Shown: in pieces, positions 26,391 to 35,495 of the stretch | Layout of the letters: the number at the start of each line of letters is the position of its first letter | Numbering within the stretch: the first letter of the stretch is position 1 | Source of the DNA: Thiocapsa rosea | Lineage (GTDB): Bacteria > Pseudomonadota > Gammaproteobacteria > Chromatiales > Chromatiaceae | Assembly (NCBI RefSeq): GCF_003634315.1 | Contig: NZ_RBXL01000001.1 | Coordinates: 4,134,501 to 4,198,500, forward strand | DNA length: 64,000 bases | Reading direction: 5' to 3' | Position numbers and translations under genes: made by a program | The notes under the pieces: model-generated | Seen by the model: only the letters and a program-made list of their open reading frames with translations | What the model was told of the DNA's origin: nothing | Database searches by the model: none

Positions 26391-26746
26391 GTGAACCTTA
26401 TTCCCCGACTAAATCGGTTATGGAATTTTGCGGAAGTCGCCTAGGTGTCCCGATTGCGCATGCCCGGAAGAACTTACGGGCTGTGCGTGCGAATAAATTC
26501 GCACCTACACGCCGGCCGTTCCTTCCCCGGAAAGCACCTGATATATACCTCAAGAATAGCACTGATTTTCTGGATGCCGAACCAATCCGCCAGGCTGAGC
26601 GGAAGTTCGGTTGCTACCATTACTGTGTTCTTTGCGCAGGGCCGGTCGGGGGTCTACTCTGGGGAGGGCGGACTTCGATGTCGGAAGGCGCGCTCAGGAA
26701 CTTGGCTTTCTCGCAACCTCTTCCATCCGAGTCTTGATCACTGCAG
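26391..26746. other. divergent intergenic region with small palindrome
   Basis: A 356-bp region between the starts of the DUF4892-OmpA gene and the FHA-transglycosylase gene. It holds a perfect 18-bp palindrome GTGCGAATAAATTCGCAC at 26487-26504, a form widely seen as a dispersed intergenic repeat. Promoters for both genes should lie here; I could not settle on specific boxes. Confidence 0.5.
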
Positions 26747-28213
26747 ATGCCGACCAACGACGAAACCGTTTTCGTTCCTCGCGGCAGAGTGTCGAGACCT
26801 TCTCTTCCCCCGATCGAGGTCGAGTATCCGGATGCGCGCGGCATCCCCTGTCGAAGCCATTACAACCAGGCGGTCTTGATTGGGCGGGGCGATGACTGCG
26901 GACTGCGTATTCTGCACGCCGAGGTCAGTCGTCATCATCTGGCGATCTTTCCCGAGGGGGGACGCTGGTGGGCACGTGATCTCGGAAGCAGCAACGGTAC
27001 CCTGATCGACGGGCGGGCGATCGACAAGATCCCGCTTGAAGGAACCATGACCTTGGCGCTCGGACCCGGGGGGCCGCGTATCAAGTTGATCCAGCCGAAG
27101 GCGCAGCCGGAGGAGCAGGCGTCCGGGTCGTTGGAGCAGATTGCCAAGCACTACTTCCAGGATGACCCACCGGGCGGGGCCGGCGAGCACACCCTAATGG
27201 TACGCAAGGCGTTCCGGGATCTGCGGCGCCGGCAGCGTGCAGTCTATGTCGGACTCATCGGGGCGGTCGTCCTGCTTCTGGTCGCGGTCGGCGGTTTCGC
27301 CTTGTTTCAGCATCAGCAATTGGAGCAGACGGCTCGGCTGGCAAACGACATCTTTTACGACATGAAGGAGTTGGAGCTCCAAGTCGTCAATCTGGAGGTC
27401 AGCATCGGCGAGGAGGCATCCGCCGAACTGCAGGCGCAGGTGGCGGAGTCGAAACGTCGCCTTGCGGCCATGCGCGAGCGCTACGACGCCTTCGTCGAGA
27501 AGGTCCAGGCGGCCAGGCCTGTGCCGCTGAACTCCGAAGACAAGATCATTCTGCATATCGCTCGCGTCTTCGGCGAGACCGAGGTGGATGTGCCCGACGA
27601 CTTTACCGCGGAGGTGAAGTCCTACATCCGCAAGTGGCAATCCTCTCCGCGGCTCGTCCGTGCGATTCGGCGTCTCAACGAGAACGGGTATGCCCCGACC
27701 ATTCAGCGCGCACTGACCGAGCAAGGGCTGCCGCCGCAGTTCATCTATCTGGCGCTGCAGGAGAGCAATTTTCAGCCTCAGATCGTCGGGCCACCCACCC
27801 GCTACGGCCGCGCCAAGGGGATGTGGCAGTTCATCCCCGAAACGGGTAAGCGCTATGGTCTACAGCCTGGGCCGCTGCAACACCTCGGTGAGTATGACCC
27901 CGCAGATCAGCGGCACGATTTCGCCAAGTCGACCCTGGCCGCCGCCAAGTATCTGAAGGACATCTATCGGACCGACGCCCAAGCCTCGGGCCTGTTGGTC
28001 ATGGCTTCTTATAACTGGGGAGAGGGCAACATCATCAAGCGGGTGCGGCAGATGCCGGCGAATCCTCGCGAGCGCAATTTCTGGCAACTGCTGCGCCAGC
28101 ACAAGATCCCGAAAGAGACCTACGACTATGTCTTCTATATCGTCTCCGCGGCGGTGATCGGGGAGAATCCCGCGTTGTTCGGATTCGACTTCGAGAACCC
28201 TTTGGCGCCCTGA
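26747..28213 (+). CDS. FHA domain - transmembrane - lytic transglycosylase fusion
   Basis: A 488-residue protein with an unusual order. Residues about 42-92 form an FHA phosphothreonine-binding domain with all key residues (Gly46-Arg47, Ser61-Arg62-His63-His64, Asn83-Gly84). A linker leads to one membrane helix at about 165-187 (AVYVGLIGAVVLLLVAVGGF), a coiled-coil-like segment (200-255), and a periplasmic SLT/MltD-like lytic transglycosylase domain with catalytic Glu339 in IYLALQESNF, AKGMWQFIPETGKRYG and MASYNWGEGN. The FHA faces the cytoplasm, the enzyme the peptidoglycan. Near TagH, PppA and two PpkA-like kinases, this looks like a wall-opening enzyme steered by the T6SS threonine-phosphorylation pathway (inference). 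It starts 22 bp upstream of, and probably in one transcript with, the lipoprotein hydrolase. Confidence 0.92.
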   Translation: MPTNDETVFVPRGRVSRPSLPPIEVEYPDARGIPCRSHYNQAVLIGRGDDCGLRILHAEVSRHHLAIFPEGGRWWARDLGSSNGTLIDGRAIDKIPLEGTMTLALGPGGPRIKLIQPKAQPEEQASGSLEQIAKHYFQDDPPGGAGEHTLMVRKAFRDLRRRQRAVYVGLIGAVVLLLVAVGGFALFQHQQLEQTARLANDIFYDMKELELQVVNLEVSIGEEASAELQAQVAESKRRLAAMRERYDAFVEKVQAARPVPLNSEDKIILHIARVFGETEVDVPDDFTAEVKSYIRKWQSSPRLVRAIRRLNENGYAPTIQRALTEQGLPPQFIYLALQESNFQPQIVGPPTRYGRAKGMWQFIPETGKRYGLQPGPLQHLGEYDPADQRHDFAKSTLAAAKYLKDIYRTDAQASGLLVMASYNWGEGNIIKRVRQMPANPRERNFWQLLRQHKIPKETYDYVFYIVSAAVIGENPALFGFDFENPLAP

Positions 28214-28235
28214 TTCGCGTCCGGATGCGCGCCGA

Positions 28236-29084
28236 ATGATGCGGCAGGCGATGCGAGGTGCTCGGGCCGGAGCAATCTTGTTGTTGGGGGTTTTTTTCGA
28301 GGGTTGTGCAACGCATCCGGATAGGCCGGCCGACGAGATTGCGGCTTCGCATGGATTGACCCGCGAGATGGTTTCGGGTCACGGGTTCGATCATCGGATT
28401 TATCGACGACCGGCATTGCCGGCCGGCTCCAATCGCGCGAAGGGGATGCATGTCTATCTTGAGGGCGATGGCCGGCCTTGGGAGACACGATATCGGATCG
28501 CGCATGACCCGACGCCGAGAAACCCGCTCGCGCTCAAGCTCATGGTGCGCGACCCGGCTCCGGTGTTGTATGTCGGGCGACCCTGTTATCAGGGGTTTGC
28601 TCAGGCCGAAGGGTGCCGCCCAGAACTCTGGACACATGAGCGTTATGGCTCGGAGGTGGTCGAGAGCATGGTGGTGGCCATCGAGCACATCTTGACGCCG
28701 TCGGAGCGACCGCCGATCACACTGATCGGCTACAGCGGCGGCGGCGTCCTTGCCATGCTGATCGCGGAGCGGTTGGACGGCGTCGAGCGCGTGATCACGG
28801 TCGCCGCCAATCTGGATATCGATGTCTGGGCGGACCACCACGGCTACAGTCGGTTGGCTGGATCGCTGAATCCGGCCCGGAAAGGATCTCTTGACCCGCG
28901 AATCCGGCAGATCCATCTCTTCGGAGATCTCGATCGTCAGGTCCCTCCCTGGACCATCGAGCGTTTCCGTGCGGGCAATCCCGACGCAACCTTCAAGAGC
29001 ATCCCGGGTTTCGACCATCGCTGCTGCTGGTTCGAGCATTGGCCGTGGATCCTGGGCGAGGCTGTACTCCACTCGCCTCGATAG
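28236..29084 (+). CDS. lipoprotein alpha/beta hydrolase
   Basis: A 282-residue predicted lipoprotein with lipobox ending FFEGC (Cys24) after a hydrophobic stretch AGAILLLGVF. The mature part is an alpha/beta hydrolase: MHVYLEGDGRPW, LYVGRPCYQG, the nucleophile elbow LIGYSGGG (Ser167), an acid candidate in HLFGDLDRQVP (Asp231 or Asp233) and His261 in GFDHRCCW. Substrate is unknown; esterase or lipase activity at the outer or inner membrane is plausible. It lies 22 bp after the FHA-transglycosylase gene. It could be an envelope enzyme or, less likely, a T6SS lipase effector; the lipobox argues for a resident envelope protein. Confidence 0.82.
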   Translation: MMRQAMRGARAGAILLLGVFFEGCATHPDRPADEIAASHGLTREMVSGHGFDHRIYRRPALPAGSNRAKGMHVYLEGDGRPWETRYRIAHDPTPRNPLALKLMVRDPAPVLYVGRPCYQGFAQAEGCRPELWTHERYGSEVVESMVVAIEHILTPSERPPITLIGYSGGGVLAMLIAERLDGVERVITVAANLDIDVWADHHGYSRLAGSLNPARKGSLDPRIRQIHLFGDLDRQVPPWTIERFRAGNPDATFKSIPGFDHRCCWFEHWPWILGEAVLHSPR

Positions 29085-29114
29085 GCGAGGGGGGCAGAGC
29101 CGAACGGGTGCAGC

Positions 29115-31934
29115 TCAAAACTCCATCCGAATGCCCGCCGTCACGTTGTACTCGCTGTAGTCCTCCATGCCGAGCGAGGTCTGGAAGCTCACGAAGGCGA
29201 CACGTCCTTGGCCGAACTGGGCACCGAGTCCGACGCCGAGACGGATGAGATCCGTGTCCAGTGCATCCGTGGGCAAGGAAAATCCAAATCGGTTCGGGTC
29301 GTGTGCGAAATACCCCTGCACCTCGTCGTCGCCCTTCTCGAACTCATGCTCCCACTCGATCCAGCCCTGCGGGATGAGCACGGCCTTCTGCAGGCTGATC
29401 GAGCGCGAGATCTGTGCGCCCAGGATACTGACGAAGGAGACGGCATCCTGCCCGCGAATGACCAAGTCGAGTCCACTCGCTCCGCGTTCCCGATAGTCAT
29501 CAAGCGATGCGCTTGTATACCTCACCCTGCCGTACATATCGATGATATTACCTCCCCGGATCAGGTCGTAACCCGCTCCGAAGAGCAAGGAATACTGACT
29601 GCCGTCGAAGTTGGCCTTGGCTTGCCTTGAACCACCGAGGAGGCTGTAGGCGATGTTGCGGTCTTGATCGTAGGTGTCCCAACCGTAGGTGGCCGAGCCC
29701 TCCAGATAGAAGTTGTCGGTGGGGTAGTAGGTGCCGTAAAGCGACAGGCTCCAGCTATCGCCGTTGAGGCTACCGCCGGCGGCATCGATGTCGACCTTGG
29801 TGCTCGCGAACCCCAAGGCCGCGCCGAGGATCAATCCATCCGTGAAGCGATAATCCGCGCCCGCGGTCAACCCGAGGGTGTCGAACGTGAAGCCGTCTTC
29901 GTTGATGGTTTTGTTTTTGGAGCCCCACTGGACATCGCCCGTGATGAAGATGCCCAGACGCTCGAAAGGCCATGCGTCGTCGGCACTGGCGGCGCCTCCG
30001 GATTCGACCCCTTGTTTGATCGCGCTCGCCAGCAGTCCCCCTTGAATGGTTTGATCGCCGATGCCGACCGAGAGTCCGCGCAGACTGATACCGCGCGCGC
30101 CGCTTCGCAGCGCGGAGAGCCGCTCGGTGAGATTGTCGACCTGGACGGACGAGATCTGAGTGATGAGCTTGCGGGGCGCACTGGCCTGCTCCGGGGTCAA
30201 GGCCACGACGCCCTGAACCACGGCTCCCGGGTTTGTTCCGGAGTTGGCGATGAGCGTTCTGCACTGGTTGAGCAAATCCTGCTCGCCCGACGTCAGCGTG
30301 CCCTGCTGACCACGCGTGTTGAGTGCGGGACAGAGCGCGTCGAGGGCTCCCGCCACCGAGCGTTGGCCCGGGCTCATTCCGGGAAGATCCGCAAGCGGGG
30401 CGGAGGCGACGGCGTTGAATGCGGCCGAGAGCGCAATGCCCTGCGCGCTCAAGGTCGCACGGACGGCATACTGCGTTTGGTCGCCCGGTGTCAGTACGGT
30501 GCTGGCTTCTCCCGAGGCATTCGTGGTCGACTGGGTCGTCGAGAGGCTGCCGTCGCCCTGAACGATTTCCCAGAGCACGACTAGGCCAGCCACACCGCCG
30601 GCGCTGTTGGTCGCGCGCACGACGAAGGGCTGCAAAGACTGACGCGAGGTGGCGAGTTGATCGTTGCCGGAAACGACGGTCAACGCGAGAGGCAAGCCCG
30701 CCCGACCGGTAATGGAGAGCGTCGCCGATGCCGGCGTGCCGATGACATAGCCCTCTCCGGGCTGGAGGCTCGCCGTCAATTCGGTGTCGGGACTGCCCTG
30801 TTCGCCGGATATCGGGATAACACCGATGGGGGCGCTGGCCTGACCCGCAAGGACCCGAACCGTGCCCGAGAGCGGTTCGAAGTCAACACCCGGGGTGGCG
30901 CTACCGCTCAGGTTATAGAAGATCGTGACATCCTCGCCTGCCGGTCTGGACAGGTTGACGATGTATTCGCCGCGCGTTGCGGTTTCTTTGGACGCATTCG
31001 ACACTGCCGTAATACTGGCTTCCGGCAATGCGGGACGACCACGAATGACGACGGTCGCGGATGCGGGAGCGCCGACGGCATAGCCCTGCCCGGGCTGAAC
31101 AGTGACAATCAGATCGGCGTCGGGATCTCCTGGATTGCCGGGGAGCGGGGTGACGCTGATCGTGGCACTGCTCTGTCCGGCAGGGATCACGAGCGTTCCG
31201 GGGAGCGGTGCGAAATCGACCCCGGCAACGGCGCTGCCGCTCAGGCTGTAGGTGACCGTGACGCCGCCTTCTCCTGCAGGACTCGATAAGCTGACGAGGA
31301 ACTCGCCGGGATCGAGCGTCTCCTTCGATGCGTCGGGGTCACTCGCCTCGATGCTCGCGATCAGGGTGCTGTCCAGGATTGTCATGGTTGCGGACGCGGC
31401 GCAGGTGGTCGGCGGCGCTTCGAAACCGGGGATGCTGCAGGTTGAGCTGCCGAGGACGACCGTCTCGTCTCCTTCGACGAGATCGTCGGCGAGCGGATCG
31501 ATCCTGACCAAGGCCGTCCCGGAGGCCTGTCCGAACTCGCAGTCAGGGGTTTGCAGGGTCATCGGCACCGAGACGAGGTTGCCGGTAGCACCGGTTGCAA
31601 GATAATCGACACCGAATATGGCGCTGCCCCCGAATGCGACGGAAACCTCGACGGTGGATTCGTTCAGGAAACACGGAAAATCCGGGTCGGTGACTTGGAT
31701 GATAAAGTTACCGGGCTCTCCGCCTTCCTGAATGCTGGACGGATCCGCGGTGATCGTCGTCGTGGGCGCCGCGGTCGCCTGCGTGAGCGGCATGGATCCC
31801 GCGATCAGCAGTAGGCCCGCGAGTAGGAAGCGCGAGACGCAAGACCGTCCCGAGCCGATACCGGGCGAAGCGTCCGATCCGTCGTGATGCCCTGGTTGTC
31901 CCCAATTCAAGCGCGCGCAGTTCCCCGTCGACAT
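29115..31934 (-). CDS. autotransporter with Calx-beta-like passenger
   Basis: A 939-residue outer-membrane protein. A signal sequence near residues 32-56 (FLLAGLLLIAGSMPLTQATA) is preceded by an extended N-terminus. The passenger has about three Calx-beta-type repeats with the phrases SGSAVAGVDFAPLPGTLVIP and SGSATPGVDFEPLSGTVRVL, then an Ig-like part (LALTVVSGNDQLATSRQSLQ). The last 270 or so residues form an autotransporter beta-barrel (SWSLSLYGTYYPTDNFYLEG, FDGSQYSLLFGAGYDLIRGG) ending with Phe in NVTAGIRMEF. The barrel resembles that of the gene at 46047. It lies upstream of nothing on its strand but follows the Sel1 and kinase genes, separated from Sel1 by a palindromic element. Confidence 0.88.
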   Translation of the reverse strand: MSTGNCARLNWGQPGHHDGSDASPGIGSGRSCVSRFLLAGLLLIAGSMPLTQATAAPTTTITADPSSIQEGGEPGNFIIQVTDPDFPCFLNESTVEVSVAFGGSAIFGVDYLATGATGNLVSVPMTLQTPDCEFGQASGTALVRIDPLADDLVEGDETVVLGSSTCSIPGFEAPPTTCAASATMTILDSTLIASIEASDPDASKETLDPGEFLVSLSSPAGEGGVTVTYSLSGSAVAGVDFAPLPGTLVIPAGQSSATISVTPLPGNPGDPDADLIVTVQPGQGYAVGAPASATVVIRGRPALPEASITAVSNASKETATRGEYIVNLSRPAGEDVTIFYNLSGSATPGVDFEPLSGTVRVLAGQASAPIGVIPISGEQGSPDTELTASLQPGEGYVIGTPASATLSITGRAGLPLALTVVSGNDQLATSRQSLQPFVVRATNSAGGVAGLVVLWEIVQGDGSLSTTQSTTNASGEASTVLTPGDQTQYAVRATLSAQGIALSAAFNAVASAPLADLPGMSPGQRSVAGALDALCPALNTRGQQGTLTSGEQDLLNQCRTLIANSGTNPGAVVQGVVALTPEQASAPRKLITQISSVQVDNLTERLSALRSGARGISLRGLSVGIGDQTIQGGLLASAIKQGVESGGAASADDAWPFERLGIFITGDVQWGSKNKTINEDGFTFDTLGLTAGADYRFTDGLILGAALGFASTKVDIDAAGGSLNGDSWSLSLYGTYYPTDNFYLEGSATYGWDTYDQDRNIAYSLLGGSRQAKANFDGSQYSLLFGAGYDLIRGGNIIDMYGRVRYTSASLDDYRERGASGLDLVIRGQDAVSFVSILGAQISRSISLQKAVLIPQGWIEWEHEFEKGDDEVQGYFAHDPNRFGFSLPTDALDTDLIRLGVGLGAQFGQGRVAFVSFQTSLGMEDYSEYNVTAGIRMEF

Positions 31935-31973
31935 GACGTTTGCCCCCTCTTTTTAACGAACCGATGTCTCTCG

Positions 31974-32218
31974 GTGATCCTGGATCCGGCAGTTGAACGG
32001 CCCCCGGGCACGTCCCGCGCGGTGTCCGGCAAGGCGTAACGAGGCGGCGTAGTGGTTCTACGCCAACGAGTTGCAACGCAGTCGGGCGCCGCGCGGGGCG
32101 TGCCCGGGGGTCGTAGCGGCCATCACCCGGCCGGTGATCCCTCGGATGAACGCGATCGTCGAGGCAGTCAAACCGTTGCATGAAGCACGAAGCGGTCAAC
32201 TGCCGGATCTAGGATCAC
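31974..32218. repeat. 245-bp inverted-repeat element
   Basis: The outer 23 bases at each end (31974-31996 and 32196-32218) are inverted repeats with one mismatch; an inner arm of 22 bases starting CCCCCGGGCACG is also repeated inverted with one mismatch. The centre holds a perfect 7-bp hairpin (GGCGTAG at 32045, CTACGCC at 32057). There is no transposase, so it is miniature-element-like. The right end overlaps the stop codon of the Sel1 gene. Confidence 0.85.
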
Positions 32219-33294
32219 TGTTGCGCCATCACAGGTGCGGCGACCTCCAGCACCCGCTCCAAACCCTCTGCGGCGACACGCTGCGTCTCGGCTTCTTGCG
32301 TGAGCGCGACATATTGGTCGATCAAGCGGCGATCGGCACGGATCACCGGCTTGGCCTGATCCATGAGCCGGGTCTCCCGACTTCGGAGCACGATGTCCTC
32401 TTTTGCTCGATCACGCGCGGTCTCGGCGCGGATCAGCTCCTGATTGCGTGTCTGCGCAACCGCCGTGATCTGTGAGAGCTCCTGTCGAGCGGGCTGGACC
32501 ACGTCCGGCCTCACGGGCGAGACGCGTTCGATGCCGGGCTGCCCGGCGAGCTCGGCGGAGGGCGCTTGCGTCGCCGCGACCGGGGCTCGGGAGGGCGGGG
32601 CCGGGCGCGGCGGGGCGGGGCGAGGGGCAGACTCGCCGGTGCGCCGTTTCGCCTCCGCCACGGCTTGCGAGAGATAGACGATCCTGTCCTTTTGAAGGCC
32701 GGCGGCCTGACGAAACCAGTCGAGGGCCTCGACCGGATCCCGCTGCACGCCCAGACCTTTTTCGTAAAGTGCGCCGAGCCGAAGCTGGGCCCGCGGCGAG
32801 CCCTGGACGGCGGCCTTCCGATACCATTGCGCCGCCGTCGCGTAGTCGGGCGCGCGCCCCAACCCGCGCTCGAAGATCTCGCCCACATAGGTTTGCGCGG
32901 TGGGATCCCCCTGTTCGGCAGCGAACTTCCAAACGGCCAAGGCGGTGTCGAAGTCGGCGCGGTCGAAGAGGACGTATTGGCCGCCGAGGATCTCGCAGTC
33001 ACTGATGGTTTGCTTGACGGGGCGAGGGCGACCGACCCAGGTGATGGTCGCCCCCATCCTGCGCAACCGTCCGGGCAACAGGCAATCGACGACGGTGAGA
33101 TCTTCCAGCTGGGCGATGACATAGCCGGTTGCGCCCGGGGCGTCGGCCGTCCCGGAGACTTGTCCGTAAACGGCGGACGGGTCGGTGCCCGAGCCGGTGG
33201 TCGCACAACCGCCGACGAGCAGCGTGATCACGGCGGCAATTGCGCCCGCCGAGCCGCGAGGGAAGACATCTGTAAGCGACCGGATGCGCTTCAT
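32215..33294 (-). CDS. Sel1-repeat lipoprotein, copy A
   Basis: A 359-residue predicted lipoprotein with lipobox TLLVGGC (Cys30). A conserved domain follows (LTVVDCLLPGRLRRMGATIT, DCEILGGQYVLFDRADFDTA), then Sel1/TPR-like repeats (GDPTAQTYVGEIFERGLG, DYATAAQWYRKAAVQGSPRA, GALYEKGLGVQRDPVEALDW), a proline-rich linker and a long helical C-terminus. The gene at 47540 is a clear paralogue with the same domain order. Its ATG at 33294 overlaps the stop of the upstream kinase gene (ATGA), so the two are translationally coupled. The likely place is the periplasmic face of the outer or inner membrane. A sensor or scaffold for the kinase is plausible but unproven. Confidence 0.87.
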   Translation of the reverse strand: MKRIRSLTDVFPRGSAGAIAAVITLLVGGCATTGSGTDPSAVYGQVSGTADAPGATGYVIAQLEDLTVVDCLLPGRLRRMGATITWVGRPRPVKQTISDCEILGGQYVLFDRADFDTALAVWKFAAEQGDPTAQTYVGEIFERGLGRAPDYATAAQWYRKAAVQGSPRAQLRLGALYEKGLGVQRDPVEALDWFRQAAGLQKDRIVYLSQAVAEAKRRTGESAPRPAPPRPAPPSRAPVAATQAPSAELAGQPGIERVSPVRPDVVQPARQELSQITAVAQTRNQELIRAETARDRAKEDIVLRSRETRLMDQAKPVIRADRRLIDQYVALTQEAETQRVAAEGLERVLEVAAPVMAQQ

Positions 33295-35495
33295 TCGTCT
33301 GCACTCCCGTGAGTGGTTACGCTCGCTCGGCCTTCCCACGGGCGATTGGTCGCCAGGACGCGGAAGCCGATCGTATTGAGACCCAAATTCGAAGGTAGTC
33401 CATCACGCGCGGCCGAGCGAGCCAAGGCCGGCGAGGTCAGCCACGAACCGCCCCGGATGACGATGGGAGCCGGGCCGCGTCGCTGTGTCGCATCCAGGCA
33501 TTTGGCTTGGCCTCCGCCATACACAGGATCATAGACCGAACATGTCCATTCCGCGACATTGCCGAGCATGTCGTGAAGTCCGAACAGGTTTGGTTGAAAG
33601 GTCGCGACCGGCGCGGCGTAGAGATGGCCATCGAGACACTCTGATCTTGCGCCTTCGATGCGTCGTGTCTCTTCTGCGCCGGTAAGCACGGTCTCATCGG
33701 CGGTGTTTGCGAAATCGCATGACACCTCGAGGTTGTCGCCCCAATGGCGGCTGGTCGTCGTGGTGGCCCTCGCCGCGTATTCCCATTCCAGCTCGGTCGG
33801 CAAACGGTACTCGCGGCCGGTTTGCTCGCCGAGCCACTCGGCATAGGCTCGGGCGTCGTTCCAGGTCACGCAGACGACCGGATGTTCTCGCGTGACCGGA
33901 TAGCCGGGCTGCTCCCAGGACAGGCTCAGGTCGGCGACGAGCTCGACTCCTTCATCGTCGATACGCAGACAAGCACTCTCGCGATCGGCCTCGGTGCGAT
34001 AGCCGACGGCCCGAGTGAATTCCGAGAACTGTTCGATGGTGATCTCGGTCCGGCTCATTGCGAAGGGCTCGTCGACCGCGGCCGCGTGCAGGCGTTCATC
34101 GCTGTTGCGGCCGTCCTCGTCGACCGGCGAGCCCATCGCGAACTCGCCGGCAGGAATTCCGATCATGCTCGGCCCTGACCCTCCCGAATTCAGGCGATCG
34201 GAGAAGCGCTGATGCGGGGCGAATGGCTCGACGGCAGGTGCGGGAATCGGCGCCGGCTTGGTTTCGGCGACATCGCGATCCTTGGATGTCGGCTCGGGCT
34301 CCGTGCGAAGCGGCGCGTCCTCGGGTTGTCGCGAGGACCCCTCGATGGCTGCCCGTTCGGCTTCCTCGTCCGATCGGTGTTCCGTCCACCAGTACCAGGC
34401 GGAAGCCCCGGCGGCGACTGCGAGCACCAGGGTCGCGAGGATCCATACCCGGATCCGGCGCGGCGGTGGAAGGCCGGCCTCGACCGCGACCGCCCCGGTG
34501 GCTTGACTGGATGTCGGCGTCCTCGGCGTCCCCGCCGATGACGCCGAGAATCGGGTGACCTCCGTCGCCGAGACCGTGGGCAGCACCACCGTCGCATCTT
34601 CCGCGGCAGGCAGATCGGAAAGCAGTTGCGCTCGCCATGCGTTCACGGACTGTGGGCGGTCTTCCGGCTTGAGCGCGCAGGCGGCATCGATGGCCTGCAG
34701 GAAGGCGTCCGGGTAGCGCCCGCGGCAGAGCTCGGCCGCGGGCTCCTGGATGTGGCCGAGCAGTTGTTCCGAGGCGCTCTTGGGCGTCACTCCCGTCACC
34801 GCCCGGTACAGGGTGGCCCCAAGTCCGTAGATGTCGGTCCAGGGCCCCTGGTCTCCGCCCGGATAGTGCTGCTCCATGGCTGCATAGCGAGGCGTGTAGG
34901 TGGTGAATACCGAGGTCTCCCCGCTCAGGGCGACGTTGCGGGCCGCGCCGAAGTCGATCAGGACCGGGGATCCGTCAGGGCGGATCAGGATGTTCGCAGG
35001 CTTGATGTCGCGGTGCAGGACGTTCGCCGCATGGACCCGCTCCAGACCATCGAGCAGCGGCGCGACGATCGGGCGCAACTCCTCGAAGGTCAGGGTCCCG
35101 CGTTCCTCCAGTAGATCCGATAAAGGTTGCCCCCGCTCGAATTCCATGAACATGTAGGCGCTGCCGTTCGCCTCGCGATAGCGGGTAACGCGCACGATGT
35201 TGCGATGGGGGACCGGGCGCGCCAGGCTCCAGAGCGTGCGTGCTTCTTGGAGGAATCGGTCGCGAGCCCAGTTGAACGCGTCTGCGGTGGCCGGCGACAG
35301 CGGCGCGATCTGACCATCGGCGTCCCGCCGCGCGAGCTCGGTCGGCAGGAATTCCTTGATCGCGACCGTCTCGTCGAGGTGGACGTTCTCGCACTCGTAG
35401 ACGATGCCGAAGTTCCCCGCGCCCAAGACGCGAGTAACCCTGAACTCGTCGATCATTGCGCCGACAGGGATGGTCTGTTGATCTGTTTGTGTCAC
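33291..35495 (-). CDS. ppkA: Ser/Thr kinase with C-terminal FGE/SUMF1-like domain (PpkA-like), copy A
   Basis: A 734-residue membrane kinase. Kinase domain at about 15-290: glycine loop GAGNFG (25-30), Lys47 in VAIKEF, HRDIKPANIL (HRD 161-163), DFG 181-183. A Pro-rich stretch leads to one membrane helix (VWILATLVLAVAAGASAWYW), then a periplasmic formylglycine-generating-enzyme-like domain (MIGIPAGEFAMGSPVDEDGR, YRLPTELEWEYAARA, MLGNVAEWTCSVYDP, VIRGGSW). PpkA activates T6SS by phosphorylating FHA protein; PppA reverses it. I chose a GTG at 35495 giving MTQTDQQTIP; a TTG at 35552 would add 19 residues and neither has a clear ribosome site. A related kinase lies at 48601-51720. Confidence 0.9.
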   Translation of the reverse strand: MTQTDQQTIPVGAMIDEFRVTRVLGAGNFGIVYECENVHLDETVAIKEFLPTELARRDADGQIAPLSPATADAFNWARDRFLQEARTLWSLARPVPHRNIVRVTRYREANGSAYMFMEFERGQPLSDLLEERGTLTFEELRPIVAPLLDGLERVHAANVLHRDIKPANILIRPDGSPVLIDFGAARNVALSGETSVFTTYTPRYAAMEQHYPGGDQGPWTDIYGLGATLYRAVTGVTPKSASEQLLGHIQEPAAELCRGRYPDAFLQAIDAACALKPEDRPQSVNAWRAQLLSDLPAAEDATVVLPTVSATEVTRFSASSAGTPRTPTSSQATGAVAVEAGLPPPRRIRVWILATLVLAVAAGASAWYWWTEHRSDEEAERAAIEGSSRQPEDAPLRTEPEPTSKDRDVAETKPAPIPAPAVEPFAPHQRFSDRLNSGGSGPSMIGIPAGEFAMGSPVDEDGRNSDERLHAAAVDEPFAMSRTEITIEQFSEFTRAVGYRTEADRESACLRIDDEGVELVADLSLSWEQPGYPVTREHPVVCVTWNDARAYAEWLGEQTGREYRLPTELEWEYAARATTTTSRHWGDNLEVSCDFANTADETVLTGAEETRRIEGARSECLDGHLYAAPVATFQPNLFGLHDMLGNVAEWTCSVYDPVYGGGQAKCLDATQRRGPAPIVIRGGSWLTSPALARSAARDGLPSNLGLNTIGFRVLATNRPWEGRASVTTHGSADE

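Noticed and set aside
33291-35495. Reading the FGE-like domain as a true sulfatase-maturating enzyme
   Set aside because: It is attached to a kinase in a T6SS locus with no sulfatase gene in the window; kinase-FGE fusions are better explained as TagR-like or ligand-binding domains.
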